A stretch of DNA of 64,000 bases from Nelumbo lutea. Lineage: Eukaryota > Streptophyta > Magnoliopsida > Proteales > Nelumbonaceae. The notes under the pieces were generated by a model. The model was not told the DNA's origin. It did not search any database and saw only the letters and a program-made list of their open reading frames with translations. Shown one piece after another: positions 11,600-23,900 of the stretch (within the stretch, counting starts at the first letter, position 1; each line of letters begins with the position of its first letter). The stretch is taken from positions 25,536,378 through 25,600,377 of the forward strand of contig JAKGHH010000008.1 of the NCBI GenBank assembly GCA_022828595.1, read 5' to 3'. The position numbers and the translations under genes are program-made.

Positions 11600-13316
11600 A
11601 TAATAATATTTCATATGTTAAAGAATTGCTCGAACTCAAACGATCTTATCTTTTTTAAGGCTTTTAAAAAATAGAAAATAACTTCTTCTTTTTAGACTTT
11701 AGACCTGAATAATAGCTTTTTGACTTTTTAGACATTAAACTTCAGCCACCTCTTTCTCTTACATAGGATTTTGAAGTGCTTGCAAGTGAAACCTATACTT
11801 CTTACCATTTACCAATATAAATTTTTCATTTTTTTAGTTTTTTAGGTAAATAATATAAGTTCTTTCTTTATTACTAAAAAAATTTACCATTTCATTATTT
11901 TATCCACTAAAAGCAAAGTAAGAAGTTGTTTACTTCGTCACAGGGCAGCAAAACATGAAGACAGCAATTAGGAGAATCTATTCGAGATGTCCACTGTTTG
12001 GGGCTGCATGGGGTGTAGGTAGGAAGGAAAAACACTTTTAATTTTACTTATGAACTTAGAATCGAATCGACCACAGTGGGAGTCGAACCCACGACCTTTT
12101 GATCCGAAGTCAAACGCGCTAATCCACTGCGCTATGCGGTCTTGTTGATGTTTCTTCTTGCAAATTTGGTAACTATTCTTTTGTTTTGATAAGTCTTGTC
12201 ATTTTTCGTTCTTATGACTGTGTTTGGTTACAGTGAAAATTTATTTGCATGGGTGTGCAAATGTAAAAAATGTAAATTCTTATTTAATTTTATTTTGTAC
12301 TTTACTTTGTTCTGATTTATGTCTTAATTAGAACAAAAAATAGGTTAAAATTTATATTCAAATCATTTGCAACTGTCATGGTTTTGCACCAGCATCACAA
12401 CCAAACACAAATTGTTTTGGATTATTTACCTCCTTCACTAAATGATGATAATCGCAAATTTGCAGAAGATACAGTCTTACGCTATATTGGTGATGACAAG
12501 AGGGCTTTAAACGAGTCTTAATAGTAGTGTCATCTTACATAACCTGTAACCTGTGTTGATAGTTTTGGCTAACGTTTTGAAATATAAATGGCAAATTTAA
12601 TTTCTTAAATTACCTTCATAAACTATATTCTTATTATTTAATTATTATTTAATTATTTTTGATAATTGACTAAATTTACCCCTATCATTAGTATCCGTTA
12701 ATGTTTCATAAAAAATGACACCCTGCGACATATAAAATGATTTAAAAACTCAATATAACCCCTCGCCCCTCGTTCCTCTTTTGTAAGTCAGGCAAGAATC
12801 ACCGCCCAAGATTGAAACCACTTTATAGATAACATGTCATTTGCCACTGGTTACCCTCAATCCAAATTTGTCGTTGCAACAGCAGTAACGATACAAGAAA
12901 AGGGATAGAGAGAGGAAAAATGGGATAGAGAGAGAAAGAGGGGTCGGAGGTGGAGGGGGTTATCGTTGCCGCTAGTTCATAGTCACGAGGAAGGATGTTC
13001 ACAGTTAGGGGTTATCGTTGCCACTCTCGTGCTGGGTAGTTCCAGCAATTCTACCTCTAGATTGGCCTCAAACACTATGCCAGCCCCTTCGTGTCCTTTG
13101 ATAAGATTGAACCCCCACAATCTCCCCTTCCACGAGGATCTCCCCAGGTTACACATCCTCAATTTTCACTATACTTTGGAGGAAATCTTCTTGGAAGAGG
13201 TGCAGAACAAGGAAGGGTTGATTTGATCGATCCCTACCCGTTCTGGTTTTAAAAACCTTGGTTAATCCACCGTTCTGGGCATATCTTTGGATTCTCTAAC
13301 TTGATGAACGTAATTG
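11600..13316. repeat. Segmental duplication copy B (with tRNA-Arg)
   Basis: Second copy of the segment at 4440-6321, same orientation. Upstream (11400-11600) is very AT-rich DNA resembling that before copy A, so the true left edge may lie further left. The right edge is near 13316, where a PRISE-like relic begins that copy A lacks. Confidence 0.85.
12068..12141 (-). tRNA. tRNA-Arg (anticodon UCG), copy B
   Basis: All 74 bases, including the discriminator, equal copy A, so the cloverleaf, TCG anticodon and both internal Pol III promoter boxes are intact. The upstream 60 bp with CAA motifs are also identical, and an A5 run on the plus strand at about 12026 supplies the terminator. Both genes can be expected to be transcribed. 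Confidence 0.95.
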
Positions 13317-13690
13317 AGATGCTCTACGTCTATGCAACCATCTGAAGCACGAGGATATATCGTTGAGGTTCCAAGTACAAAAGTTGCTTAGAAGAGATGC
13401 ATCAAATGCGGATATGAACGCAGAGCATTAGATATGGGCGTTGGTGGATCCTTACACAAAGAACAAGGCTTTTAATTGTAGTAACGGAGATGTATTGAAG
13501 TGGAAACATTTGTGAAAGGCGTTGGGAGAGTATTTCCAAGGAGAGGAATGTGAGGAATTCGAGGAAGGCGGATTGAGATGATGAAGGGTAAGGATCTGGT
13601 GTGGGGTGAGATTGTGAGGGAGAAGGGTTTTAATTGTTCAAAGCTATTCCCATACCATGTCGCCCAACCCAAATTTAATTCATGGCTAAT
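13317..13690 (+). pseudogene. PRISE/VEP1-like (progesterone 5-beta-reductase family) gene fragment
   Basis: Read across frameshifts, the plus strand gives LYVYAT, KHEDISLRF, ASNADMNAEH-IWALVDPYTK, NKAFNCSNGDV, LKWKHL and ALGEYFQGEECEEFEEG. EMMKGKDLVWGEIVREKG follows in another frame. This matches the second half of plant PRISE short-chain reductases (VEP1, iridoid-synthase relatives), where AFNCSNGDVFKWKHLW is highly conserved. Stops replace residues after NAEH and KWKHL, and at least two frameshifts are present. The N-terminal NAD(P)-binding half is absent. It is a dead fragment abutting the end of duplication copy B. Confidence 0.75.
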
Positions 13691-14414
13691 AGATGAAATC
13701 GTCTCTCCTCAGGTTGGGCCTAAGCCCAAATTATAGCACTAGCCAAAATTTGAAGCAAAAAACCTTTTATCGCGTGTTTAAATAAAAATCTTTTAATAAT
13801 TTAATATTAAACATTATTGAAATTTATACGTGAGAAAAATGGGCCTTTACCACTAAAGAAAGGGTAAGTACAAAATAACCTCTTAAAATTCAGAATCCAC
13901 ACAACTGTGCATTGTCGGTGAAACCATCTCTTAAACACTTTGCACACACAAATCTTTCACTCATGTGACGCTGTGCAGGAGGTCCGGACTCCCCGGAATG
14001 GGCCGACCATCCCTCACTATTTTACCTTTCAGAATTCAATGCAAGGGTGATCATGGGCCGAACCAGGCTTTGGATCTAAGTCATTAAATCCATTACATGA
14101 TGGACCAGATATTTATGGGCTTAATGTAGGTTCTAAGCCTGAACATAAACTTAAGCCCAAGCCCATAATTATTCGCCCTATTTCAATGTGGAGCACGGAA
14201 GTATGAACAAAGATCAAACTCAGTGAATTATATGAGAAACATTGGCATATGTTGATGCTAATTATATTTTAAACCAAAGCAGAACAAACTCAGTGAATTA
14301 AAGCTGAACAAAGATCAAATCCTAACTTCTAACAGGCAAGATCAATATCAAAGCAACCAAATTCCTGAAAAAGAGCACCCACAACCTAAAGACCTCCCAA
14401 CTCCAGACTCCGCC
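13691..14414. other. Intergenic / 3' flank of HSP70
   Basis: No coding signal seen. The part nearest 14414 should hold the HSP70 3' UTR, but no polyadenylation signal could be chosen with confidence. Confidence 0.4.
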
Positions 14415-16361
14415 CTAGTCAACCTCTTCAATCTTTGGCCCAGCACCAGTACCAGAGCCACCCTTATACCCAGCGTCATCACCTCCCATGGGCACATCTC
14501 CACCAGCTCCTTGATACATCTTTGCTATGATCGGGTTACACAACCCCTCCAATTCCTTCAATTTATCTTCGAACTCCTCTACCTCTCCCAACTGGTTTGC
14601 TTCCAACCAATGCAGCGTATCATCAACCGCCTTCTCAATCTTCTCCTTGTCTGCTGGATTTAATTTTCCGGCGAACTTCTCGTCTTTCACAGTATTCCTT
14701 ATGTTATAAGCGTAATTCTCCAATGCATTCTTGGCCTCTACCTTCTTCTTCACATCTTCATCCTCTGCCTTGTATCTTTCCGCATCCTTAACCATTTTGT
14801 CAATCTCGTCCTTGCTCAGCCTACCCTTGTCATTTGTGATCGTAATCTTGTTCTTCACTCCGGCCGTCTTGTCCTCTGCAGTCACATTCAGAATACCATT
14901 TGCATCAATGTCGAAGCAGACATTGATTTGTGGGACTCCTCTGGGTGCCGGTGGAATGCCGGATAGTTCGAATTTGCCGAGCAGGTTGTTGTCCTTGGTT
15001 CGAGCACGCTCACCCTCGTAGACCTGAATGAGGACGCCGGGCTGGTTGTCGGAGTAAGTGGAGAATATCTGCTCTTTCTTGGTGGGGATGGTGGTGTTTC
15101 TCGGAATCAAGACTGTCATGACACCACCGGCGGTCTCTAGACCCAGACTCAGAGGCGTGACATCCAGCAACAACAGATCCTGGACCCTCTCATTGCCCTC
15201 ACCGCTCAAAATTGCAGCCTGAACAGCAGCCCCATACGCCACAGCCTCGTCGGGGTTGATGTTTTTGCAGAGCTCTTTGCCATTGAAGAAATCTTGAAGC
15301 AGTTGCTGGACTTTGGGAATTCGAGTCGACCCACCAACTAGAACGACCTCATGAACTTGGCTTTTGTCGATCTTCGCATCCCGAAGACACTTCTCCACCG
15401 GTTCCATGCACTTTCTGAACATATCCATGTTCAGTTCCTCGAACCGAGCACGAGTAATCGTAGAATAGAAGTCGATACCTTCGTAGAGAGAATCAATCTC
15501 AATGGTCGTCTGCGTAGTCGAAGACAGAGTTCGCTTGGCCCTCTCACATGCAGTCCTCAACCGTCTGAGAGACCTCGCGTTGCCGCTGATGTCCTTCTTA
15601 TGCTTCCTCTTGAACTCTGCAACGAAGTGGTTGACAAGGCGGTTGTCGAAGTCCTCTCCACCCAGATGAGTGTCTCCAGCGGTGGCCTTTACTTCGAAGA
15701 TACCTTCTTCGATCGTCAGGAGTGAAACATCGAAAGTCCCACCACCCAAATCGAAGATAAGAACGTTGTGCTCGCCGGACCTCGACGACTTCTTGTCCAA
15801 TCCATAAGCAATCGCAGCTGCAGTGGGTTCGTTAATAATCCTCATCACATTAAGCCCAGAGATCGCACCAGCATCTTTCGTGGCCTGCCTCTGCGAATCG
15901 TTGAAGTAGGCCGGCACGGTGACCACAGCGTTCTTGATGGTCTGACCCAAGAACGCCTCGGCAATTTCCTTCATTTTGATCAGCACCATTGAAGAAATCT
16001 CCTCAGCAGAGAAATGCTTCTCCTCTCCCTTGTAGTGAACAACGATCATCGGCTTGTCACCGGGCCCGGAAATAACCTTGAAAGGCCATAGCTTCATGTC
16101 ACTCTGCACAGATGGGTCAGAAAATCTCCGACCAATGAGTCGCTTAGCGTCGAAGACAGTGTTGGACGGGTTCATGGCGACCTGGTTCTTGGCCGCATCA
16201 CCGATCAACCTCTCGGTATCTGTGAAGGCAACATAAGAGGGAGTCGTCCGGTTACCCTGGTCATTGGCGATGATCTCAACCCTATCATTCTGCCACACTC
16301 CGACGCAACTGTACGTGGTACCCAAATCGATACCAATCGCTTTGCCTTCTGTTTTAGCCAT
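14415..16361 (-). CDS. HSP70: Cytosolic heat shock protein 70 (HSP70/HSC70), intronless
   Basis: ATP-driven chaperone of cytosol and nucleus that folds and remodels clients with J-domain and nucleotide-exchange partners. The 648-residue product has the family's usual length. Signature motifs are [13 protein letters not shown] (11-23), [14 protein letters not shown] (202-215) and [14 protein letters not shown] (339-352). The linker is [12 protein letters not shown] (395-406), and the tail is Gly-rich ending EEVD, the cytosolic tetratricopeptide-cochaperone dock. There is no signal or transit peptide. The start chosen is [10 protein letters not shown]; the frame stays open 38 codons upstream (to 16475), but that stretch looks like 5' leader and is not family-like. 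No intron interrupts codon 71, where constitutive plant HSC70 genes commonly have one, which hints at a stress-inducible member. The frame is fully intact. Confidence 0.97.
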   Translation of the reverse strand: MAKTEGKAIGIDLGTTYSCVGVWQNDRVEIIANDQGNRTTPSYVAFTDTERLIGDAAKNQVAMNPSNTVFDAKRLIGRRFSDPSVQSDMKLWPFKVISGPGDKPMIVVHYKGEEKHFSAEEISSMVLIKMKEIAEAFLGQTIKNAVVTVPAYFNDSQRQATKDAGAISGLNVMRIINEPTAAAIAYGLDKKSSRSGEHNVLIFDLGGGTFDVSLLTIEEGIFEVKATAGDTHLGGEDFDNRLVNHFVAEFKRKHKKDISGNARSLRRLRTACERAKRTLSSTTQTTIEIDSLYEGIDFYSTITRARFEELNMDMFRKCMEPVEKCLRDAKIDKSQVHEVVLVGGSTRIPKVQQLLQDFFNGKELCKNINPDEAVAYGAAVQAAILSGEGNERVQDLLLLDVTPLSLGLETAGGVMTVLIPRNTTIPTKKEQIFSTYSDNQPGVLIQVYEGERARTKDNNLLGKFELSGIPPAPRGVPQINVCFDIDANGILNVTAEDKTAGVKNKITITNDKGRLSKDEIDKMVKDAERYKAEDEDVKKKVEAKNALENYAYNIRNTVKDEKFAGKLNPADKEKIEKAVDDTLHWLEANQLGEVEEFEDKLKELEGLCNPIIAKMYQGAGGDVPMGGDDAGYKGGSGTGAGPKIEEVD

Positions 16362-16497
16362 TACTGGCGCTAGCTTGCTGAATCCAACGTCGAAACCAGA
16401 AGAAAGCGAGAAACAGAGATCAAAAGCAGAAGCTACAGAGCTTACTTGGGTGATTAATGTGTAATTTTTCCACAAAGCTCATCGGAGAAAGGTGAGA

Positions 16498-16505
16498 CTT
16501 TTATA
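16498..16505 (-). promoter_or_regulatory. TATA box of HSP70
   Basis: On the minus strand the sequence reads CTATAAAAG, about 140 bp upstream of the chosen ATG, which leaves a leader of roughly 110 nt. No better TATA lies between it and the start. Confidence 0.65.
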
Positions 16506-16529
16506 GGTGAGTTAAGGAGGTTTAGCCAA

Positions 16530-16542
16530 GAATGTTCGAGAT
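16530..16542 (-). promoter_or_regulatory. Heat shock element candidate, proximal
   Basis: gaatgttcgagat has GAA-nn-TTC-nn-GA(t), three alternating 5-bp units with one mismatch. It sits about 25 bp upstream of the TATA box, where plant heat-shock promoters carry their functional HSEs. A weaker unit set (gag-ag-ttc-tg-gag) lies at 16616-16628. Confidence 0.5.
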
Positions 16543-16801
16543 TTGAGTGGAAGATTGTAAAACCAGAGAGAAGGGAAAGAAAACAGAGTCGAAAACAGAA
16601 GAGATGATTCAGCTAGAGAGTTCTGGAGAGTACATCGTGGAACTTTTAACTTTTGTAAAAGCCTTTGAATTACGTGATATTTACGAAAATGCCAATGGAA
16701 GGCAGGTGATGTGATGCTTTAAGATTCCCGGTTTACGTTTGGCTTGGTTGATCTCATTGGAGGATATTTTGGGAATATTGTGGTTTCCTTTTTTTCTTCA
16801 A

Positions 16802-16822
16802 TTCTAGAAAGAATTTCGGGAA
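16802..16822 (-). promoter_or_regulatory. Heat shock element candidates, distal
   Basis: Two perfect two-unit palindromes, ttctagaa (16802-16809) and ttcgggaa (16815-16822), lie about 440-460 bp upstream of the HSP70 start. They are out of 5-bp phase with each other, so they would act as separate half-strength sites. Confidence 0.4.
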
Positions 16823-17248
16823 TAGAGTGGCAGTTAAAGCGGTGGGGGGAATGGAGGGACAGCCGGACAGGTGGAGAGGTGGGCCAGGGGTGATGCTTGG
16901 AGTTGACACGTTTCCTCAACCTGGGTCAAAGTGGGCTTGTGCAGAGTCAACGTGTCTATCAGCCTGTCAAGATGGGTCCACAGTGTTTGGTCTTATCTTA
17001 GAAATGAAAATCTCGTTCCTGCTTACTTCATAAATAACACGTGTCAAATAGTATTAAATCTGAACCTACATTACCTGCTTGATTACTTGATTATTTGTTG
17101 TACTGAATAGATCACATTTACCACTAAAGAGTTATGACTCGCCACGTGGTATATAGTTTTGTCAACCATAAAATTGAATGAATCCTGCAAGGTTGACGAG
17201 GCTACAAATGACTTGGGCCGGTGTTTGAACCGAACTGATTCCGTTTTA
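16823..17248. other. Distal HSP70 upstream region
   Basis: No gene. Contains an acgtg motif (17039-17043) and ccacgtgg (17142-17149), an 8-bp G-box-like palindrome. Confidence 0.35.
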
Positions 17249-18453
17249 AGGAAATTTTCTGATTAGTATCGTGTAATTTGGGCTACTGTCACTTAGTTCT
17301 CCGAACTTTAAAATGCGAAAAATTAAGTATTCAAACTTTTAAAACATGAAAATCTATTACCTACCGTTAATTAGTTGTTAATCAGTGAAAAAATATAAAT
17401 GTCCTTCAATTATTATTTAATTTTAGGATAATAGCATATAAAAACAACTTTTGGGCCCTAATATCAGTAAAAGTAATATTTTAAAATTTTTTTCAAAAAT
17501 AAGTTAAATTTTTAAAAACCAGTTGTTCATCTTCTTTCTCTTGCAATCTATTCACCAGTGCTGTCGTCCGCCGCCACCTCCGACAACACCTTCACCTATT
17601 TCCACCCACCTCCGCCTCTACATTCGGCAACATTGCCGGAGGTGGGTGGAGGTAGAGGGAGTAGCAGTGGTGCTGGTGGTTATTCCTCTCCCAACGTTGC
17701 CACCTCCGCCCACTTCCGCCTTCACCTATGGCAATGTTGTTGGAAGTGGGTGGAGATAAAGGCGGTGGCGGCGGCACTGGTGGGCGGAGGTGGCGATGTT
17801 GGGCAGAGGAATGATCACCAGTGTCGCCGTTGCCCACCTCCAACAACGTTAATGAAGGCGGAGGCAGTGGTGGGCGGAGATAGGTAGAGGCGTTGCTAGA
17901 GGCATGGCGAATGAAGGTGGACGGTGGCGCTGGTGAATAGATTGCAAGAGGAAGAAGATGAACAATGTTTTTGCCCTTAATTGATATTATTTTTCAAAAG
18001 TTAACATGTTTTTTATTTTTTTTAATAATATTTTTACTAATATTAGGGCCCAAAAGTTGCCCTTATATGCTATTATCCCTTTAATTTTCTTTATCAACCA
18101 TCTAAATGTTGACAAAAAAATTAACAGTCCCAAATCTTTGTCTTTTCCATTCAAGAAAGTTGGAGTCACGTTTGAGTGAGCATTCTAGTGATCCCAACTT
18201 TCTTGAATAGAAGAGGCAAGGATTTGAGACTTGATTTTTTGTCAATGTTTGGATGGTTGATAAAGAAAATTAGATGAAACTCAAAGGGCGTGTGTCTTTT
18301 TCAAATGTCACTTTACGGCTGGTTAACAACTAGTTAACTGCATGTATTGGATTGTCATGTTTTGAATCGGGTACTGAATTGTTGCATTTTAAAGTTTGGG
18401 GACCAAAAGTAGCACTAGGCCCAAAGTACAGGGTACTAATCGGGAATTTTCCC
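17249..18453. mobile_element. Long foldback (Mutator-like?) transposon, about 1.2 kb
   Basis: The left end ggaaattttctgattagta pairs with the right end tactaatcgggaattttcc. Complementarity continues for several hundred bases. gcattttaaagtt occurs inverted on both sides; cttttgggccctaatat (17450) faces atattagggcccaaaag (18039); attgcaagag-gaagaagatgaacaa (17942) faces its complement at 17522. The centre (17559-17929) is GC-rich, full of caccTCCGCC/ggcggaggtgg units, and codes for nothing recognisable. The right arm carries a second foldback (18081-18272). No transposase and no clear target duplication were seen. Confidence 0.7.
18081..18272. mobile_element. Nested foldback MITE inside the right arm
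   Basis: The left arm (ttaattttctttatcaacc to caagaaagttgg, 18081-18163) is the reverse complement of 18194-18272 with scattered mismatches, giving a stem of about 80 bp. The corresponding position in the left arm of the host foldback has no such insert, so this element was added later. Confidence 0.65.
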
Positions 18454-18730
18454 TTTTATTAAAAAATGAGGTAGATGAGTGACAAATTGTGCATTCCCAT
18501 CAAAGTTATAACACCATTTGTGTTTATTTTTATTTTTAATGTTTATCAAGGTTCAAAATCTTGAAACATATAGTTTGGAAAGAGTACAAAGGCAAATATG
18601 TACAGCATAAATACATATAAAATAATACAAAATATAAGGTTTTGCACTCTACATATTTGCATTTGTACTCCTTCCAAACTCAGCCATAGGTGCATATTGT
18701 ATGATGCGTGTCGATTTTTGACCTCACGGC

Positions 18731-18756
18731 TTATATATATATATATATATATATAG
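18731..18756. repeat. (TA)n microsatellite
   Basis: About a dozen uninterrupted TA units. Confidence 0.9.
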
Positions 18757-18786
18757 ATGTTGATGGCTCTACACCTTTCTTACTTT

Positions 18787-19010
18787 GGAACAGGTGTGGT
18801 TATTAGAGACTACAAAGTTAGTTTTGTGATAGGTCTGGGTAAGAAGAGGATTGATTACCTTGGGTTTCAGTTGAGGAAATAGAGGCATTGGCTTGTTTGG
18901 AAGGTTTATAATTGGCTTTACAGTTAGGCCTTTCAAATGTAGTTCCTGAGGGAGACTCCCTTAATATTATCAAGGGATTTTTAGACTGTACTCTACCTCA
19001 GAATTCTGAT
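18787..19010 (+). pseudogene. RNase H-like (RVT_3) fragment of a LINE
   Basis: Plus-strand reading gives GTGVVIRDYKV, then EIEALACLEGL, LALQLGLSNVVPEGDSLNII and KGFLDCTLP. This is the pattern of the RNase H domain at the end of plant L1-type LINE polyproteins (GIGVVIRD, EAEALALLEGLQLA, GDSLNVI). Frame changes and stops interrupt it. No polyadenine tail or reverse transcriptase part adjoins it. Confidence 0.6.
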
Positions 19011-20920
19011 TTGAACTGCAGATCTACAACAATTCAAAATTATAAACAGCTCCCTATTAACACTCATACCCACCCATGAATTAGCATCAATTCTTAAGCT
19101 GGCACCTATCCCCAACTGTATGGTAGAACTAGGATTTCTGAGATGAACTGAACTGTAAAAACCCCTATTATCAAATCCCTGTTGGAGGAAAACTATACTC
19201 CTCCACGGTTTATTACTATTATTTCAATCCTTGACGATTGCAGTATGCTGGTTGAATCCATCCCCTTGTATATCACCAAATGCCAACATCTAAGAGGCCA
19301 AATTCCAAACGGACCCTATGGGGGATTGGGGACATATCACCAAATATCAACATCTAAGAGACCATTCCTCTGTATAAGACAAAGCAAGGCGCACGTGGAA
19401 ATGCGATGACCTTACTCCAGACGCTGCAACCGCACGGGTTTAATCACATGCCTCCACAGTCCACACCGAGTGATCAACTTGGCTATTGGGTTACAAGGAC
19501 ACATGGTTCTAGCTAAAACCCAACTCATTGATAATTCATATAATAAGCCCCACATCAGGTTTGAAAAATTTAGGAATGGCAATGGGGTAAGGTGGGAATA
19601 AAAAGACTCTCATTCCCATCTCCATCTTCGCTAACAGGGACAAAATCATCTCCATCCCCATCCCTACTCTATTTAAGACAGATCCTCACGGGGATCAAGA
19701 AATTGGGAAATTTTGTCATAAAAAATATGATCTTCAAAGAGAACCTGGGGTTGATTATCCGACTGCCCAGGCCAGGGGATAACAAATCGAAATATCTACT
19801 GACTTGTATTGTTTTAGCTCTTGCAGCAGCTCGTTTTGTTTGTCTTTTAGAAAATAAAATACACATTGGTGAACACTCCTGCCTAGGCTTAGGTTTTAGG
19901 TTTGCCACCAAAGAAAATTTATCCTAAATGGATCCAAAAACATACAAGTAGTTCGAACTTCAAAGCATCAATATTCACAATACTCGTATTGAAATTGTAT
20001 CAGGCTTTCAGCTTTCAAGCTCTGAAACCATGCCATCTCCGGGTAGGGTATTAACGGTTAAATAAGGCCACTTGTTATAAATCCTTGTATTTAGCATATC
20101 AATGATCCTCATAACAAATACATATCGATGGTTTGATTCTTTGAACCTTGCACAGAACCATAGCATTTCAAAGATATGACTCATAAGTTGGGGAACAAAA
20201 ATGACCTGCTATAACCCTCCTTAATGGCAAAGATTTCCCTTACATCCCCAATGTCACGGGGTCAAAATGATAAGGGTCTGACTAACCTCTAATAGTTTTA
20301 CCTAAAGGGGGCTAAGGGCTAAGCCGCTGAGGTTTCTCACTTGTCATATGAAGCACTGTTCTTCATTTCACAGGCTAGGACTGGGAAAAAAGGGCCCTTA
20401 CCGTTTATTACAGGCCTGGTTTGTGACCTCATGTTTTCAGTGCTCTGCATTAAAAGTAGCTATACAGAGGGCAAAATACCAAGGCAAAGGAATGTTTTGT
20501 AGAAGGCATAAAAGCACAAAGGACAGCTGTCAACACATCACCCATGAACATTATTTTCCTGTTATATTGCAGCTAGGTATATGTATGCGTGAGAACGAGT
20601 TTCCAATTTAAAATCTTGCCACGTAATATGCCAGATGTCACAAAACTGGTCAAACTCCTCTGGCCATTGATACTTGAAGTCCACGTAATTAAATATATAT
20701 GCCACCTTTTTCCATGGAGTTCACCCTGTTATGCTGCACAAATTGAATCAAACTAGTGTGAGTGTTTATGTTGAAACAGAGGAACTCGTGAGACAGCCAT
20801 GGAGATTAAAAACAAGGATTAATAAATAAATTGAACTTTAATTACCAAAAAGAAAATATTGAACTTTTGACATAAGCTAATAAATAACTGGAAGATCAAT
20901 ACCCCTAATCCAAGATAGAA
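19011..20920. other. Intergenic region between HSP70 side and TFB4 3' end
   Basis: No domain recognised in any frame. 19575-19700 carries the repeated ccatccccatccc/ggcaatggggtaagg motif seen in dispersed plant repeats. The end nearest 20920 must include the TFB4 3' UTR; its length is undetermined. Confidence 0.4.
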
Positions 20921-20993
20921 CTAGGATTCTGTAGTCTTCCTCTTCCTGTCTGATGTTGTAGTAGCACTAGAGTGAGCCTGACCAAAGACAGAC
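20921..20993 (-). CDS. TFB4: TFB4 exon 11 and stop
   Basis: Acceptor ATGCAG, encodes [19 protein letters not shown] then TTES and TAG. The SVFGQ start continues the cysteine cluster as in plant relatives. Confidence 0.92.
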
Positions 20994-23900
20994 CTGCATC
21001 ATGGACACCATCTGATATCAAAACCTAGCATTAGTAAATAAATTGGAGACAGTAGAAGAATCAGACTATTCAGTACGGAATTGGAAAAGATTTAAGTGTC
21101 TTTCCTATCCAATTCTAGTTTTGATCCAAGTCTATCCAGCACCTAAAAGTCAGTTCGGGGTGAACCATTTTGGAACATTGCTGAAGAAAAAAAATACTAT
21201 GCAATTGCTCAATGCCAAGAACTAGTTCTTCATGTCTAGCACCAGTTACCAGCAAGTGAGTTTGGCAATGACAAGGACAAAATATCGGATCTCATTGTCA
21301 TTGGGATTCTGGGTGAGTATTTTGAGGTTGCTTTTCAGTTGATACACCATCATGCTGGGTCACCTTCTAGGATAGGGTCAAAGTTTGATTTAGTTGAGGT
21401 GGTTTATAGAACTCTTGTTTGGTTTTGAAATGACTTGTTCAGAGAGGTTCCTTATGTGACAATGTTTCTAATAAGCTTCAAAGAAAATGAAGATTTAGGG
21501 AACGAGATAGGCAATTTTGCGTGAAGGTAACAAACACTTCTTTCAGAAAAATCTTAAGATCCTTACTTCCTAAGGTCACAGTGAGTAGGAGTTCCATGTC
21601 AATTGCATGTTATTCCATTTTTCAGAAATCAAGTTAAAACCTGACTATCAACAAGACTACCGAAAGGAAGATTCTTATTCTTCATGCCAGCAGCCATGCT
21701 TCCTGTGGGGTTGTGAGGCAAGGCTGGTTTTAGCCTTTTGTTATGATGTGGGTAGGTGTTACTTTTGAGCCAATATTATCTCACTTCACTCACTGTCTGA
21801 AAGTTGGCTCTGCTGGCAACGCAAAACTAAACCGAATGCAAATTTCACACAGTTCAGTTTAGAATCCATTTGTTTGCAACTATGAATTGCACTCCTACCT
21901 GATACAAAATTTGCACTTTTTGTCTCACCTCACCAGGTAGTGCAAATTTTGCATCCCAAAAACAGATACAAACTTTGCACCACTTCCTCCAATTCTATCT
22001 CATATAAAGTGGGGATCCATATCTTGCTTCCAATCTCACTCCCAAACAAATAACCTTCTCCTAAGTCCTACTTCCATCCCCTTTCGTATAAGGTAGTGAC
22101 CACAACATTTTCTTTCATACAAGCAAGATAGTCAAATCTGAAGCAAAAGAAAACCAGAATTTACACTTGGCCTATTTGCACTCCTATTCATTTACACAAG
22201 TGCAAACAAAATTCGCACTACAAACAAATTGAAACTGATCCCCATGTAAACTCTGTTTCCTGGGCAGGTATGTTAAGTTTGTCATTATAAGGTGATAACA
22301 ACCTCCATTAGTTACTGAGATAATGTTTTTTTTTGCCCTATTTTGCAGGATCTACCACCAAATATATCCTCAACCTCCAAACCACTTGTTCATAGTGGAC
22401 GCTTCCTTTATGCGCCAACAGATGTCACACTTTTTTTTTCTTATCAGTCAGTAACATAAGTCATTGTTCACCACTTCTTCATGTTGGTCAACTCGTTTTA
22501 ACACTTCTTCCATGTCGACAAATCAGTTTACCCATTCAATCAGCCCAGTTCCAGCAGCTGATCCCTGAGGACCAGCCCAATGACCTGGACTCACTTGTAA
22601 GGGTGCCAAGTGAGATGTTTTTGCCAACATTGCTTCATGACAAAACTGGCACAAACAGAACCGTTGCCTTCCCATAAGAACAGGAGATAACAACTATCAC
22701 TCAGCAATCAAATCTTACAGAAGCATTGTTTCAATTCTTTCTCTAGATTCACTAGAAGCCCAATTTTTTTTTATTCCCTACATATATTATTTGAGATGAC
22801 AGATTGGATATGACTTGAAGATGATAAAATTCTGTTCAAAATACCATCAGTGTGGGGTGTGGAGGGATTGATTAAGAAAGACACCATTAAAAGATTCATG
22901 AATTTTGTGCATAAACTAGAATTGAATACCTTACATACAGATGACTGGAACATATTGATTATTCAATTGTCAAAACTCTCAGATATTCAGTAAAAGGTAA
23001 GCATATGCATCTATAAAAGAGTGAAATAATTTGATCATTTTCCTTAAACCACAACTTTTTCATTCAACCCTAATTTTCAACCTCTAGTTAAGGTGTATGG
23101 TCTAGCTCGCAAAAAGTCTATTAATAAACCATAAAACTGTTCTATATATGTTGGCAAAGATGCCATGCACAATTCCAATTTATTCATTGGAAGTAATTAA
23201 GAACTGAACCAGACATCATGTTAGATAATAACTAGGACAATAATGAAATAAATCATGAAATCTTACAATTTGGATAATTGATGCAAAAATATCCTCATTT
23301 TCCTTTGAATTCTTAGAAACATTGCAAAAAAAAAAAAAGGAAAGAAAAGAAAGAAAGAAGCATAGATCTCAATTTTCTCTTGCATTTAAATGTTTCATCC
23401 ATAAATCCCCTTTGCATAGGAGTAAATGCCTAGAGTCATGAGAAAGTCCTATATCCATTTTCTTGTAAGAAATATAATAGCCTCCAAAATCTTTAAAACC
23501 CTTCTACAACCTAGCTTCTTTTGCACTCTACACTAGATATGGTTCAACTTTCTACAAATCCTCCATGGTCTGTAAAACCAATCAGACACCTTGATAGGAG
23601 CTGAAGCTCTCATTCTGACCCAGGCCCAGAGAACTCAGTCCAGGCCCAGAGAACTCAGTCCAGGCCCAGACTACAAGGGAGGCCCATGCTACAAGGGAGT
23701 TAGCTGCAGCCCAGGGAGGAATTAGGCACCTAACTCCACCACTCAGATTTGCATATTCCAGGAGGCCACATCAGCTCAATTAATTAGAAGACTCATTCAC
23801 GAGTCATGCATTGTAAGGGAGAGTATAAATAGCTAGCCAAAGAATAACAGAACCAGATCTGAGTTTCCTCTCACTTCTCTTCTTCTTCCTTTCCCCTTCT

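Noticed and set aside
12966..13226. 86-residue frame in duplication copy B
   Set aside because: Not preserved in copy A at the equivalent place, so no sign of selection.
14527..16464. Plus-strand open frames of 60-124 residues
   Set aside because: Antisense shadows of the codon-biased HSP70 gene.
16362..16475. HSP70 start at MWKNYT
   Set aside because: Cytosolic Hsp70s start at MA(K/G); the extension has no transit-peptide logic and sits just downstream of the TATA box, so it is leader.
17523..17887. Proline/glycine-rich frames in the GC-rich core of the foldback
   Set aside because: Open on both strands because of inverted ggcgg/ccgcc units; no conserved domain.
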